DNA of 64,000 bases from AP-15 sp963703855 (GTDB lineage Bacteria; Pseudomonadota; Alphaproteobacteria; ATCC43930; CGMCC-115725): NCBI GenBank assembly GCA_963703855.1, contig CAVPFW010000005.1:62001-126000 (forward strand), in the 5' to 3' direction. The stretch's first letter is position 1, and each line of letters begins with the position of its first letter. Below are positions 16,185 to 24,753 of this stretch, one piece after another. Below the pieces are notes generated by a model. It did no database searches, was not told the DNA's origin, and saw nothing but the letters and a program-made list of their open reading frames with translations. Made by a program: the position numbers and the translations under genes.

Positions 16185-18572
16185 TCACCCGCGCAGCTGT
16201 CCTGCGGTCGCCTTTTCGACCTGGGCGACGAGGCGCTTCGAAAAGCTTTCGATCTCAGGGTCGGTCAGGGTCCGGTCCTGCGGCTGCAGGACGACGGTGA
16301 CGGCGAGCGACTTTTTGCCTGATGGCAGGCCGGCGCCTTCGTAGACGTCGAACAGGCGGATCTCGGCGACCAGCCTGCGGTCGACGCCGCGGGCGGCGCG
16401 CAGCAGGGTCTCGGCCGGCATTTCGAGGTCGACGACAAAGGCGAAATCGCGCTCGATCGGCTGGAACACCGACAGCTGAAGCGGCGGTTTGGTCCGCCCG
16501 GCGCGTGGCTCGGGCACGGCATCGAGCAAGACCTCGAAGGCGGCGAGCGGCGGCTTCGCATCGAGCGCCGCGATCACCGCCGGGTGCAATTCGCCAAAGG
16601 CGCCCAGCACCTTGGGCCCGAGCCGCAGGGTGCCGGCCCGTCCGGGGTGATACCAGGCGGGCGGATCGGCGCTGGCCTGGACGTTCTCGGCCGGCGCGCC
16701 CATCGCGGCGAGGGCGGCCAGCGCGTCGGCCTTGACCTGGTAGAGATCGACCGCCTGCGCCGGCTCGCGCCAATGCTTGGGGCCGGTCCGCCCGGCGCGC
16801 AGCCCGGCGGCGACCAGCCCCTGACCCGCCGGCGTGTCGTCATGATAGGCCGGGCCGAGCTCGAACAGCGCCGCATCCGCGAAACCGCGATCGAGGTTGC
16901 GCCGCGCGGCGGCGACCAGCCCCGGCAGCAATGACGGCCGCATCGCGTCGAGATCGGCGCTGATCGGGTTGACCACCCGCAGCTCCGGCTTGGCGCCGCC
17001 GAACAGCTCGGCCTCGCGCGCCGAGATGAACGAAAAGGTCACAGCCTCGGTCAGGCCGCGGGCGGCAAGCGCGCGGCGGACCAGCTCGGAGCGGCGCCGG
17101 GCCGGGACCAATGCCGGGCGCGGCAACGGCGCGTCGCGGGGGAGGGGCACCGCCGGGATCCGGTCGTAGCCGTTGATCCGCAATACCTCCTCGACGAGGT
17201 CGGCCTCGCCCTCGATGTCGCCGCGCCAGGAGGGCGGCGCGACCGACAGATCGCCGCCGGCCTGCGGCTCGACCGTGCAACCGAGCGCCGTCAGGATCGC
17301 CGCGCTCTGCTCGGGCGGCACCGCAAGACCGCCGAGGCTGGCCGGTCGCCCGGCGCGCAGCACGTAATGGCGCCGCCACTCCGGCACCGCACCGGCGGTC
17401 ACGATCTCGGACGCCTCGCCGCCGCACAGCTCGAGCATCAGGCGGGTGGCGACTTCGAGCCCGTCCCCGACGAAGGCCGGGTCGAGCCCGCGCTCGAAGC
17501 GATAGCGCGCGTCGCTCGCGATGCCGAGCTTGCGCCCGGTCGCGGCGGTGCGGATCGGGTCGAACAAGGCCGCCTCGATAAACACCTCGGTCGTGCCCTC
17601 GGTGCAGCCGGCGGCTTCGCCGCCGATGACGCCGCCGAGGCTGCGCACCCCCGCCCGGTCGGCGATGACCGTCATCTCGGCATCGAGCGCGTACTCCTGG
17701 CCATTGAGGGCGAGCAGGGTTTCGCCGGGCTGGGCCAGGCGCACCGTCAGGTCGCCTTCGAGCCGGCCGAGGTCGAACACGTGCAATGGCCGGTCGAGGT
17801 CAAAGGTCAGAAAATTGGTCAGATCGACCAATGCCGAAATCGGCCGCAGCCCGATCGCTTCGAGCCGGCGGCGCAGCCAATCCGGGCTCGATCCGTTGCG
17901 CAGGCCGCGGATGTGGCGGCCGAGAAACAGCGGACAGGCCGAATAATCCGCGATGTGGATGCCGATCGGCGAATGGAAACGGCCCGGGATCGGCATCGTG
18001 TCGAGCGGCTTCAGACGGCCGAGCCCGGACGCTGCGAGATCGCGGGCGATCCCGCGCACGCCGAGGCAGTCGGCGCGGTTCGGCGTCACCTTGAGGTCGA
18101 TGACCGCGTCGCCGAGACCGAGGAGATCGGCGTATTTCGCCCCGACCGCCGCGTCCTGCCGCACCTCGATGATGCCGTCACGATCGGCGCCGAGGCCGAG
18201 CTCGTCGGCCGAGCACAGCATGCCGCGCGAGGCGACGCCGCGAATCACAGTCTCTTGCAGCACAGCGCCGGTGCGCGGGATGATCGTGCCGGCGGGGGCG
18301 AAGACGCCCTTCATGCCGGCGCGGGCGTTGGCGGCGCCGCACACCACCTGCACCCGCTCCTTGCCGGTGTCGATGACGCAGACCTTGAGGCGTTCGGCGT
18401 TCGGGTGACGCTCGGCGGAGACGACCGCGGCGATGGTGAAGGGTTCGAGCCCGGCGGCGCGATTTTCGACCGCCTCGACATCGTGGCCGATCATGATCAG
18501 CCGCTCGACGATCGCGGCCAAGGGCGCGTCGGTGAGAAGATGGGTCTTGAGCCAGGCGAGGGTCGTCTTCAT
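16185..18572 (-). CDS. pheT: Phenylalanine--tRNA ligase beta subunit
   Basis: 795 residues; forms the (alpha-beta)2 enzyme with PheS to charge tRNA-Phe. Domains in order: N-terminal MKTTLAWLKTHL, OB-fold tRNA-binding domain (VVSAERHPNAERLKVCVIDT), B3/B4 editing-type region, B5 domain, core fold (VTFSFISAREAELFGG...VVNPISADLDAMRPSLLPGL), and C-terminal ferredoxin-like anticodon-binding domain (FQPIERDFAFVVD). Length is as expected. The start at 18572 is preferred over 18638 because family sequence begins there. It is separated from pheS by a 223-base, repeat-containing gap, unusual for genes that are normally adjacent. Confidence 0.96.
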   Translation of the reverse strand: MKTTLAWLKTHLLTDAPLAAIVERLIMIGHDVEAVENRAAGLEPFTIAAVVSAERHPNAERLKVCVIDTGKERVQVVCGAANARAGMKGVFAPAGTIIPRTGAVLQETVIRGVASRGMLCSADELGLGADRDGIIEVRQDAAVGAKYADLLGLGDAVIDLKVTPNRADCLGVRGIARDLAASGLGRLKPLDTMPIPGRFHSPIGIHIADYSACPLFLGRHIRGLRNGSSPDWLRRRLEAIGLRPISALVDLTNFLTFDLDRPLHVFDLGRLEGDLTVRLAQPGETLLALNGQEYALDAEMTVIADRAGVRSLGGVIGGEAAGCTEGTTEVFIEAALFDPIRTAATGRKLGIASDARYRFERGLDPAFVGDGLEVATRLMLELCGGEASEIVTAGAVPEWRRHYVLRAGRPASLGGLAVPPEQSAAILTALGCTVEPQAGGDLSVAPPSWRGDIEGEADLVEEVLRINGYDRIPAVPLPRDAPLPRPALVPARRRSELVRRALAARGLTEAVTFSFISAREAELFGGAKPELRVVNPISADLDAMRPSLLPGLVAAARRNLDRGFADAALFELGPAYHDDTPAGQGLVAAGLRAGRTGPKHWREPAQAVDLYQVKADALAALAAMGAPAENVQASADPPAWYHPGRAGTLRLGPKVLGAFGELHPAVIAALDAKPPLAAFEVLLDAVPEPRAGRTKPPLQLSVFQPIERDFAFVVDLEMPAETLLRAARGVDRRLVAEIRLFDVYEGAGLPSGKKSLAVTVVLQPQDRTLTDPEIESFSKRLVAQVEKATAGQLRG

Positions 18573-18599
18573 CGAGGAGACCCTCCGACCCGAAACGGC

Positions 18600-18770
18600 T
18601 GATGCCTCAGGATGGCGGCATGACGCCCCTGCGTGCATCGAGACGGGCCCTTTGGGCGCTCCTCGGCATGAGGCACACTCACCACTATCGCATTCGGATG
18701 GAGCCTCATCCTGAGGAAGCCGCGGAGCGGATGTCTCGAAGGACGCAGGGCGCCCGATCGAGCCGGTTTG
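18600..18770. repeat. Inverted pair of intergenic repeats between pheS and pheT
   Basis: A right-hand copy (cctcatcctgaggaagccgc followed by ggagcggatgtctcgaagga) and a left-hand inverted partner (GCATCGAGACGGGCCCTTTG and CTCCTCGGCATGAGG) face each other around 18675-18705. This is a familiar alphaproteobacterial intergenic repeat. It occupies the pheS-pheT gap and would form a large stem in the pheST mRNA. Confidence 0.6.
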
Positions 18771-18795
18771 GCGCCAATATGGTTATTGCTCTCCT

Positions 18796-19884
18796 TCATG
18801 CCGCACCCCCGCTGAGCGGCCCGCGCACCACGGAGGGGATGTCGAGCGGCAGAAAGCCGTAATGGCGCAGCCAGCGCAGATCCGAATCGTAAAACGCCCG
18901 CAGGTCGGGGATGCCGTATTTCAGCATCGCCACCCGCTCGATCCCCATGCCGAACGCGAAACCCTGATATTGCGCCGGGTCGATGCCGCAATTCGCCAGT
19001 ACTTTGGGATGGACCATGCCGCTGCCGAGGATCTCGAGCCAATCGCCGCCGGCGCCGATTTCGAGCCGGCCGCCCTGGCGCGAGCAGCCGATATCGACCT
19101 CGGCCGAGGGCTCGGTGAACGGGAAGTAGCTCGGGCGGAAGCGGACCGGCAGATCGCCGAGGCCGAAAAACGCGCGGCAGAACTCGATCAGGCAGCCCTT
19201 GAGGTGGCCCATATGGGTCGTGCGGTCGATGACCAGCCCCTCGACCTGATGAAACATCGGCGAGTGGGTCGCGTCGTGGTCTAAGCGGAAGGTCCGCCCG
19301 GGCACGATGATCCGGATCGGCGGCTGCTGCGCCTGCATCGTGCGGATCTGCACCGGCGAGGTGTGGGTGCGCAGCACCAGCCGGGTCCCGTCGGCGCGCT
19401 CGGGCAGATAGAAGGTGTCGTGCTCCTGCCGCGCCGGGTGCTCGGGCGGGATGTTGAGCGCGGTGAAGTTGTAGAAATCCTCCTCGATATGCGGCCCCTC
19501 GGCGACCGCGAACCCCATCTCGCCAAAGATCGCGACGATCTCGTCGATGGTCTGGCTGATCGGATGGATGCGGCCCTCATTGGCGAAACGCACCGGCAGG
19601 GTCACATCGGCACGCTCGGCGGCAAGCCGTTGCTCGAGCGCTGCACGCCCAAGCCGTTCCGCCGCCTCGGCGAGGGCCGCGGTGATCCGGTCCTTGGCGG
19701 CGTTCAGTTCCGCGCCGGCGCGGCGCCGCGCCTCCGGCTCGAGGCTGCCCAGTTCCCGCATCGCCAGGGTCAGCGAGCCGCGGCGTCCGAGATATTTGAT
19801 GCGAACGTCTTCGAGAATTTCGGGCGATGCTGCCGTTTCGATCTCCTGCGTGGCGGCATCCGTCAACTGGCTGGCATCTTCCAT
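18796..19884 (-). CDS. pheS: Phenylalanine--tRNA ligase alpha subunit
   Basis: 362 residues; catalytic subunit for tRNA-Phe charging. An N-terminal coiled-coil (residues about 1-85) precedes the class II catalytic core: motif 1 HPISQTIDEIVAIFGEMGF, motif 2 region HTSPVQIRTM and FHQVEGLVID, and motif 3 GFAFGMGIERVAMLKYGI. The ATG at 19884 is 37 bases downstream of a terminator-like hairpin, which suggests control by attenuation or readthrough from the upstream rplT operon. Confidence 0.96.
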   Translation of the reverse strand: MEDASQLTDAATQEIETAASPEILEDVRIKYLGRRGSLTLAMRELGSLEPEARRRAGAELNAAKDRITAALAEAAERLGRAALEQRLAAERADVTLPVRFANEGRIHPISQTIDEIVAIFGEMGFAVAEGPHIEEDFYNFTALNIPPEHPARQEHDTFYLPERADGTRLVLRTHTSPVQIRTMQAQQPPIRIIVPGRTFRLDHDATHSPMFHQVEGLVIDRTTHMGHLKGCLIEFCRAFFGLGDLPVRFRPSYFPFTEPSAEVDIGCSRQGGRLEIGAGGDWLEILGSGMVHPKVLANCGIDPAQYQGFAFGMGIERVAMLKYGIPDLRAFYDSDLRWLRHYGFLPLDIPSVVRGPLSGGAA

Positions 19885-19920
19885 TCGCCGATACTCGTGA
19901 GGACCGATTTTGAACTAAAA

Positions 19921-19970
19921 AGGGGCCGCATATCGGCCCCCTGGTAATAATACGTCGATAAAGGGCCGCT
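19921..19970 (-). promoter_or_regulatory. Candidate transcription attenuator ahead of pheST
   Basis: Read on the minus strand, AGGGGGCCGATATGCGGCCCC is followed by TTTTT (hairpin at 19921-19942), a rho-independent terminator ending 37 bases before the pheS ATG. An upstream segment CGGCCCTTT (about 19961-19969) can pair with the 5' arm AGGGGGCCG and would then prevent the terminator. No Phe-rich leader peptide is visible, so the sensing signal is unknown. It may simply terminate the infC-rpmI-rplT transcript. Confidence 0.5.
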
Positions 19971-20025
19971 AGCGAGCCGACTAGCCGGTAAATCGCGCGG
20001 TTGTGGTTGCGATCGCGGCCGACAG

Positions 20026-20167
20026 CCCCTCACCCCCGGATCGGGTCCGGGGCAGGCTCTCCCGCTGATGCGGGTCCCTCCCTCTCCCCGTTAAAAGCGG
20101 AGCGAGGGGATAAGCGCGCACTCGCTCTCCCTCTCTCCGCGTGCGGGGAGGGGGTGGGGTGAGGGGC
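20026..20167. repeat. REP-like palindrome array downstream of rplT
   Basis: Several nested palindromes of the CCCTC...GAGGG family (CCCCTCACCCCC...GGGGTGAGGGG outer arms, CTCTCCCG, CTCTCCGCGTGCGGGGAG). They fill most of the 307-base gap between rplT and pheS together with the attenuator-like hairpin. Confidence 0.6.
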
Positions 20168-20191
20168 CGCGCCTGCTGCGCCATTCCACAC

Positions 20192-20578
20192 TCACGCGGC
20201 GCTTGCGACTGCGGGCGGCACCGGCGTGAGCGCCGAGCGTGCGGTCCCGACGATCGCCGCGAACGCCTCGGGCTCGCGGATCGCGATATCGGACAATATC
20301 TTGCGGTCGAGATCGAGGCCGGCGAGCTTGATCCCGTGCATGAATTGCGAATAGGTCAGCCCATGCTCGCGCGCACCGGCGTTGATGCGCTGGATCCACA
20401 GCGCACGGAAATCGCGCTTGCGGTTGCGGCGGTCGCGGTAGGCGTAGCGCAGCGCCTTTTCGACCTTCTCGATGGCGATGCGATAGGCGGTGCCGCCGCG
20501 GCCGCGATAGCCCTTGGCGAGCTCCAGGACCTTTTTATGGCGGGCATGGGCCGTAACCCCGCGTTTGACGCGCGCCAT
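20192..20578 (-). CDS. rplT: 50S ribosomal protein L20
   Basis: 128 residues. MARVKRGVTAHARHKKVLEL, AKGYRGRGGTAYRIA and RDFRALWIQRINAGAREHGL are the L20 signature, binding 23S rRNA early in assembly. It has a slightly extended C-terminus (TPVPPAVASAA) compared with the usual 117-119 residues. It starts 3 bases after rpmI and is normally co-transcribed with it; L20 represses its own operon in other bacteria. Confidence 0.97.
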   Translation of the reverse strand: MARVKRGVTAHARHKKVLELAKGYRGRGGTAYRIAIEKVEKALRYAYRDRRNRKRDFRALWIQRINAGAREHGLTYSQFMHGIKLAGLDLDRKILSDIAIREPEAFAAIVGTARSALTPVPPAVASAA

Positions 20579-20581
20579 GGT

Positions 20582-20785
20582 CTAGCCCCGCAGGTAGGGC
20601 ATGTAGGTCAGGACGAGCTTGCTGTCGCCCTTTTCCAGGGTTTGGGTGCCGCGCGCCTTGCGCTTGGCCTGCTTGTCCTTGTTGATCAGCAGGTGGCGCT
20701 TGTAGGCGTGCGCGACCTTGATCTTGCCGCTGCCGGTGCGGCCGAACCGCTTTTTCGCACCGCTCTTGGTCTTGAGCTTGGGCAT
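20582..20785 (-). CDS. rpmI: 50S ribosomal protein L35
   Basis: 67 residues, typical length. MPKLKTKSGAKKRFGRTGSG and KVAHAYKRHLLINKDKQAKR are diagnostic of L35. It is followed 3 bases later by rplT. It is separated from infC by an inserted gene for a secreted Gly/His-rich protein, so it may have its own promoter in 20786-20967. Confidence 0.97.
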   Translation of the reverse strand: MPKLKTKSGAKKRFGRTGSGKIKVAHAYKRHLLINKDKQAKRKARGTQTLEKGDSKLVLTYMPYLRG

Positions 20786-20904
20786 TATTTGATCCGTGTC
20801 GGCGGTTGGACGGCGAGGGAAGCCCTCTGCTGCCCCCCGCCGTCCATTCGAGCCGCGCTATATAGCGGCGCGGGCTGCCCAACGCAAGTCAGCCAAAGCA
20901 AGCC

Positions 20905-20940
20905 CCGACCCTCTCTTGCGCAGCGCCGGGAGAGGGTCGG
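20905..20940 (-). terminator. Hairpin downstream of the Gly/His-rich protein gene
   Basis: Perfect 11-bp inverted repeat CCGACCCTCTC / GAGAGGGTCGG, 28 bases past the stop of the gene at 20968. The following minus-strand sequence is only moderately T-rich, so it could equally be a copy of the dispersed GAGAGGG palindromes. Confidence 0.45.
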
Positions 20941-20967
20941 AACCGGAGGGTTTGGTCGCCGACCGGG

Positions 20968-21420
20968 CTAGCGGTGCCCGCCGCCCCCGCCATGCCCGAA
21001 GCCCGCGGCCATGCCATGGCCGAAACCACCGGCGCCGGCGTGGGCGAAGCCTGCGCCGTGAGCGATGCCGCCCCCGAGATCATGCGCGAAGCCTGCGCCG
21101 TGAGCGATGCCGCCGCCGAGATTATGGGCGAAGCCGCCACCCATGCCATGGCCGAAGCCGTGGCCGAAGTCGCGGTGCCGGCTCCCATAATAAGATCCGT
21201 AGCTTCCGTAGTAAGGGTATCCGTTATACCCATAATCGTAGGGCCCACCCGATAGAGTGCAGCCATAGCTCGGATCGTAGACGTAACCCACCGGGCAGCT
21301 GCCGGCGCCGGAATAAGATTGCGCCCCAGCTGGCTGGGGTCGGCCCAAAGCTGCTGCCGCAGCCAATACGACACCGCTTGCCAACAGGATCACTTTGACA
21401 GAAAGTTTGCTGCGATTCAT
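20968..21420 (-). CDS. Secreted Gly/His-rich repeat protein
   Basis: 150 residues. Signal peptide (MNRSKLSVKVILLASGVVLA...AGA) cleaved near residue 33, then CPVGYVYDPSYGC, a Gly/Tyr-rich stretch, and about 70 residues of Gly-Phe-Ala-His repeats (two near-perfect copies of a LGGGIAHGAGFAH unit). The ATG at 21420 follows GGAGGG. The His content suggests metal binding or a structural surface role, but nothing is known. Its position between infC and rpmI, which are adjacent in most bacteria, indicates an insertion into this operon. Confidence 0.65.
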   Translation of the reverse strand: MNRSKLSVKVILLASGVVLAAAAALGRPQPAGAQSYSGAGSCPVGYVYDPSYGCTLSGGPYDYGYNGYPYYGSYGSYYGSRHRDFGHGFGHGMGGGFAHNLGGGIAHGAGFAHDLGGGIAHGAGFAHAGAGGFGHGMAAGFGHGGGGGHR

Positions 21421-21778
21421 CGCAGCCCTCCTCGGAGCGTCGCTCCGCATAAAGTTTAGACCAAGTCTAATCTGATACGCGGACGACAGCAGCCCATGGG
21501 TCCAGATGCCGCAGGACTCCTACCCGGCCTGTGGCGTCTCGACGCATTCGGGAGACTTATTACCTCGGGCAGCCGGCGCCATGAGCGTCGCCCATGGCAT
21601 TGGCAAGGAGTTCGTGCCCCCTTTTTGGTCACCGCCCCGCCAATGGCGTCAGTCCCCGCCTCGCGAGCGGCTCAGGTCGCGGCTTCGCACACCCCCGGCG
21701 GCATTGGCCGGTTTAGCCGTCGGTGGTCGGTCGCCGGCGGGCGCACCCGGGCCAGGTGGCCGCGAGCTTTGCCACAAG
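21421..21778. other. Gene-free stretch between infC and the Gly/His-rich gene
   Basis: No coding sequence supported. Near the downstream gene lie a CGGAGCG/CGCTCCG mini-hairpin (21433-21447) and a perfect short palindrome TTAGACcaaGTCTAA (21456-21470) that could be an operator or part of a promoter for the minus-strand gene starting at 21420. The rest is high-GC sequence without recognisable signals. Confidence 0.4.
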
Positions 21779-22315
21779 CTATTTCGGCGACATCACCATG
21801 GTCATCTGGCGGCCTTCCATGCGCGGCATCTGCTCGACCTTGGCAATCTCCTGGAGGTGGTCGCGCACCCGAATCAAGACGTCCATCCCGAGCTCCTGGT
21901 GCGCCAGCTCGCGCCCGCGGAACCGCATCGTCACCTTGACCTTGTCGCCTTCGTCCAGGAACTTCATCATGCTGCGCATTTTGACATCGTAATCGTGATC
22001 GTCGATGCTGGGGCGCAGCTTGATCTCTTTGACCTCGATGATCTTCTGCTTTTTGCGCGCTTCGTTTTTCTTTTTTTGCTCTTCGTATTTATACTTGCCA
22101 AAGTCGAGCATCTTGCAGACCGGCGGGTCGGCATTGGGCGCTATCTCGACCAGATCGAGACCGGCATCGGCGGCCATGGTGAGCGCCTCGTTGCGCCCGA
22201 CCACCCCGACCATATTGCCCCGATCATCGACCAGGCGCACGCGCGGCACCCCGATCTCGTCATTGATCCGGGGCCCTTCGCGGGTCGGGGCGAGGTTCAT
22301 CGGTGGTCTGGGTAT
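21779..22315 (-). CDS. infC: Translation initiation factor IF-3
   Basis: 178 residues when started at ATA 22315. IF-3 N-domain (GPRINDEIGVPRVRLVDDRG, linker KYEEQKKKNEARKKQK) and C-domain (KEIKLRPSIDDHDYDVK, GDKVKVTMRFRGRELAHQ) are complete. It binds the 30S subunit and enforces start-codon selection. An in-frame ATG at 22300 exists but lies 22 bases from the only good Shine-Dalgarno sequence, whereas the ATA is 7 bases from it. The N-terminus MPRPPMNLAPTREGPRIN also fits the usual alphaproteobacterial length. A non-AUG start is the known autoregulatory device of infC elsewhere (AUU in E. coli). Confidence 0.93.
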   Translation of the reverse strand: MPRPPMNLAPTREGPRINDEIGVPRVRLVDDRGNMVGVVGRNEALTMAADAGLDLVEIAPNADPPVCKMLDFGKYKYEEQKKKNEARKKQKIIEVKEIKLRPSIDDHDYDVKMRSMMKFLDEGDKVKVTMRFRGRELAHQELGMDVLIRVRDHLQEIAKVEQMPRMEGRQMTMVMSPK

Positions 22316-22328
22316 CTACATTCTCCTC
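22313..22328 (-). promoter_or_regulatory. Shine-Dalgarno GAGGAG plus ATA start of infC
   Basis: GAGGAG at 22328-22323 (minus strand), seven-base spacer, then ATA at 22315-22313. An in-frame TAG directly precedes the ATA, so translation cannot begin further upstream in this frame. The only AUG is 15 bases further on, with no site at normal distance. Confidence 0.65.
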
Positions 22329-22368
22329 TTTCCGGTTGAAGCACGTCGTCCCGACTTTACCGGCTCCG

Positions 22369-24342
22369 TCAGGGCAACGACGGAACCGCCGCCTCCTGCG
22401 ACAATCTAGCAACCGCGTCGCCGAGCGCAAGAGCTTCCTGCGCGCTGCCCCCGAGACGGCGCAACGCGACCGCGCGGTTCTCCGCCTCGCGCCGCCCGAC
22501 CACCAGCATGACCGGCACCTTGGCGAGGCTGTGCTCGCGCACCTTGTACGAGATTTTTTCGTTGCCGGCATCGAGCACCGTCCGCAGCCCGGCCGCCCTG
22601 CATTCGCCGGCGACCTCGGCGGCGTAATCGGCCGCCTCGGCGGTGATCGAGGCGACGACGATCTGCACCGGCGCCAGCCACAGCGGGAACCGCCCGGCGT
22701 AGTGCTCGATCAGAATGCCGATAAAGCGCTCGACCGAGCCCAAGATCGCGCGGTGCAGCATGACCGGCACATGGCGCGCGCCGTCCGCGCCGACATAACT
22801 GGCGCCGAGGCGCCCCGGCATGTTGAAATCGAGCTGCACCGTACCGCATTGCCACTGCCGGTCGAGCGCATCGCGCAGGTGGAATTCCAGCTTCGGGCCG
22901 TAGAACGCGCCCTCGCCGGGATTGTAGGTGTAGGCGAGCCCGGCCGCCTCGACCGCGGCCTTAAGATCGTGCTCGGCGCGGTCCCACACCGCATCGCTGC
23001 CGACGCGCACCGCTGGCCGGTCGGCGAATTTGATCTCGACATCCTCGAACCCAAAATCGCGGTAGATCGACAACAGCAACTTGCAGCAGGCGATCGCCTC
23101 TCCGGTAACCTGGTCTTCTGTGCAGAAGATGTGCGCATCGTCTTGGATGAAGCCGCGCACCCGCATCAACCCGTGCAACGCGCCCGACGGCTCGTTGCGG
23201 TGGCAGCTCCCGAACTCGGCTAAGCGCAGCGGCAATTCCCGATAGCTGCGCAGCCGGTTGCGGAAGATCAGCACATGCCCCGGACAATTCATCGGCTTGA
23301 CCGCCAAAACCCGGTCGTCGCGGCTTTCGGCGATGAACATGTTCTCGCGGAAATTCTCCCAATGGCCGGAAGCCTCCCACAAGGAGCGGTCGAGCATCAG
23401 CGGCCCCCTGACCTCGTGATACCCGGCCGCATCGAGCCGCCCGCGCATATAGCTCTCGATCGTGCGGTAGAGCGTCCAGCCCTTGGGGTGCCAAAAGACG
23501 CTGCCGACCGCCTCCTCGCCGAGATGAAACAGCTCGAGCTCGCGGCCGAGCCGGCGATGGTCGCGGCGTTCGGCTTCCTCCAGCCGGTAGAGATACTGGT
23601 CGAGCTCCTTCTGGCTTGCCCAGGCGGTGCCGTAGACGCGCTGCAATTGCGCATTCCTGGCGTCGCCGCGCCAATAGGCGCCGGCCACGCTCATCAGTTT
23701 GAAGGCCTGGCCGAGACGGCCGGTCGAGGGCAGATGCGGGCCCGTGCACAGATCGACAAACCCGCCCTGGCGGTAGAGGCTGATCTCCTCGCCCTCGGGA
23801 ATCTCGGAGATGTACTCGGCCTTGTAGCGCTCGCCGATGCCGGCGAAGAACGCGACTGCGGCGGCGCGCTCCCAGACCTCGCGGGTGATCGTTTCGTCGC
23901 GCCGCACGATGTCGCGCATCCGCTGCTCGATCCGTTCCAGGTCCTCGGGGGTGAAGGGATCGGCGCGGGCGAAATCGTAATAGAAGCCGGTGTCGGTCGC
24001 CGGGCCGAAGGTGACCTGGGTGTCGGGGTACAGCTCCTTGACCGCCTCGGCCATCACATGCGCCGCATCGTGGCGCAGGATCTCGAGCCCGTCCTCGGTG
24101 TCGCGGGTGATGATCGCGACCGCGGCGTCATGGTCGATCCGGGCGGCGAGGTCGCGCGGCTCGCCGTCGACCCGGACGGCGATCGCGGCTTTGGCCAGCC
24201 CCGGCCCGATCGCCGCCGCGAGCTCGGCGCCGGTGACCGGCCCGGCAAATTCGCGGTGGCTGCCGTCGGGCAAGGTCACGACCAGCGGCGCCCGACCCGC
24301 CGGACGTGCCGAGCCCGGGACGGCGGAGGACTGGTGCTGCAT
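22369..24342 (-). CDS. thrS: Threonine--tRNA ligase
   Basis: 657 residues from the ATG at 24342. TGS domain (VVTLPDGSHREFAGPVTGAE), editing domain with HDAAHVMAEAV, class II core (motif 2 FRNRLRSYRELPLRLAEFGS, zinc-ligand Cys in KPMNCPGH), motif 3 (LHRAILGSVERFIGIL) and C-terminal anticodon-binding domain (WLAPVQIVVASI). It charges tRNA-Thr and hydrolyses mischarged Ser-tRNA. It heads the thrS-infC-rpmI-rplT-pheST cluster. An upstream in-frame ATG at 24405 would add 21 unlikely residues. Confidence 0.96.
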   Translation of the reverse strand: MQHQSSAVPGSARPAGRAPLVVTLPDGSHREFAGPVTGAELAAAIGPGLAKAAIAVRVDGEPRDLAARIDHDAAVAIITRDTEDGLEILRHDAAHVMAEAVKELYPDTQVTFGPATDTGFYYDFARADPFTPEDLERIEQRMRDIVRRDETITREVWERAAAVAFFAGIGERYKAEYISEIPEGEEISLYRQGGFVDLCTGPHLPSTGRLGQAFKLMSVAGAYWRGDARNAQLQRVYGTAWASQKELDQYLYRLEEAERRDHRRLGRELELFHLGEEAVGSVFWHPKGWTLYRTIESYMRGRLDAAGYHEVRGPLMLDRSLWEASGHWENFRENMFIAESRDDRVLAVKPMNCPGHVLIFRNRLRSYRELPLRLAEFGSCHRNEPSGALHGLMRVRGFIQDDAHIFCTEDQVTGEAIACCKLLLSIYRDFGFEDVEIKFADRPAVRVGSDAVWDRAEHDLKAAVEAAGLAYTYNPGEGAFYGPKLEFHLRDALDRQWQCGTVQLDFNMPGRLGASYVGADGARHVPVMLHRAILGSVERFIGILIEHYAGRFPLWLAPVQIVVASITAEAADYAAEVAGECRAAGLRTVLDAGNEKISYKVREHSLAKVPVMLVVGRREAENRAVALRRLGGSAQEALALGDAVARLSQEAAVPSLP

Positions 24343-24521
24343 CGTCCGGCTCCGGCGAGGCTCGAGAGGGAGCCGGGGTTTAGCCCAAGCGCAACCCGGC
24401 GGCAACCGCGTCGGCGCCGAGCGCGGACAGGAACGAAACCGCCGACGCGATCATGCCGGAATTACCGGTCCGCGGCGGCGAGCCAACGCGACCGGGGCCG
24501 CAAAGCCGACAGTCAAAAGGC

Positions 24522-24595
24522 TGGAGGCCGGAAGCGGAATCGAACCGCTGTACGAGGATTTGCAGTCCTCTGCATAACCACTCTGCCATCCGGCC
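24522..24595 (-). tRNA. tRNA-Cys (GCA)
   Basis: 74-base cloverleaf with encoded CCA. The acceptor stem GGCCGGA pairs with TCCGGCC. Anticodon loop CTGCAAA has GCA at 24563-24561, and the T arm contains GGTTCGATTCC. It sits between thrS and rpoZ. Confidence 0.95.
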
Positions 24596-24753
24596 GACCC
24601 GGCATCATATAGGTGCGCGCCGCGAACGGGGTCAAGCGCAGGCCCGGTGCAGCCGGGCAGCCCGCAGCGACCGGCGGCGCGCACCGGTGGTGTTGCCGCG
24701 AGGCGCCGGTCCCCATATACTCAGTGGTTTAACACCCAGCGGCGAGTTGAGAG

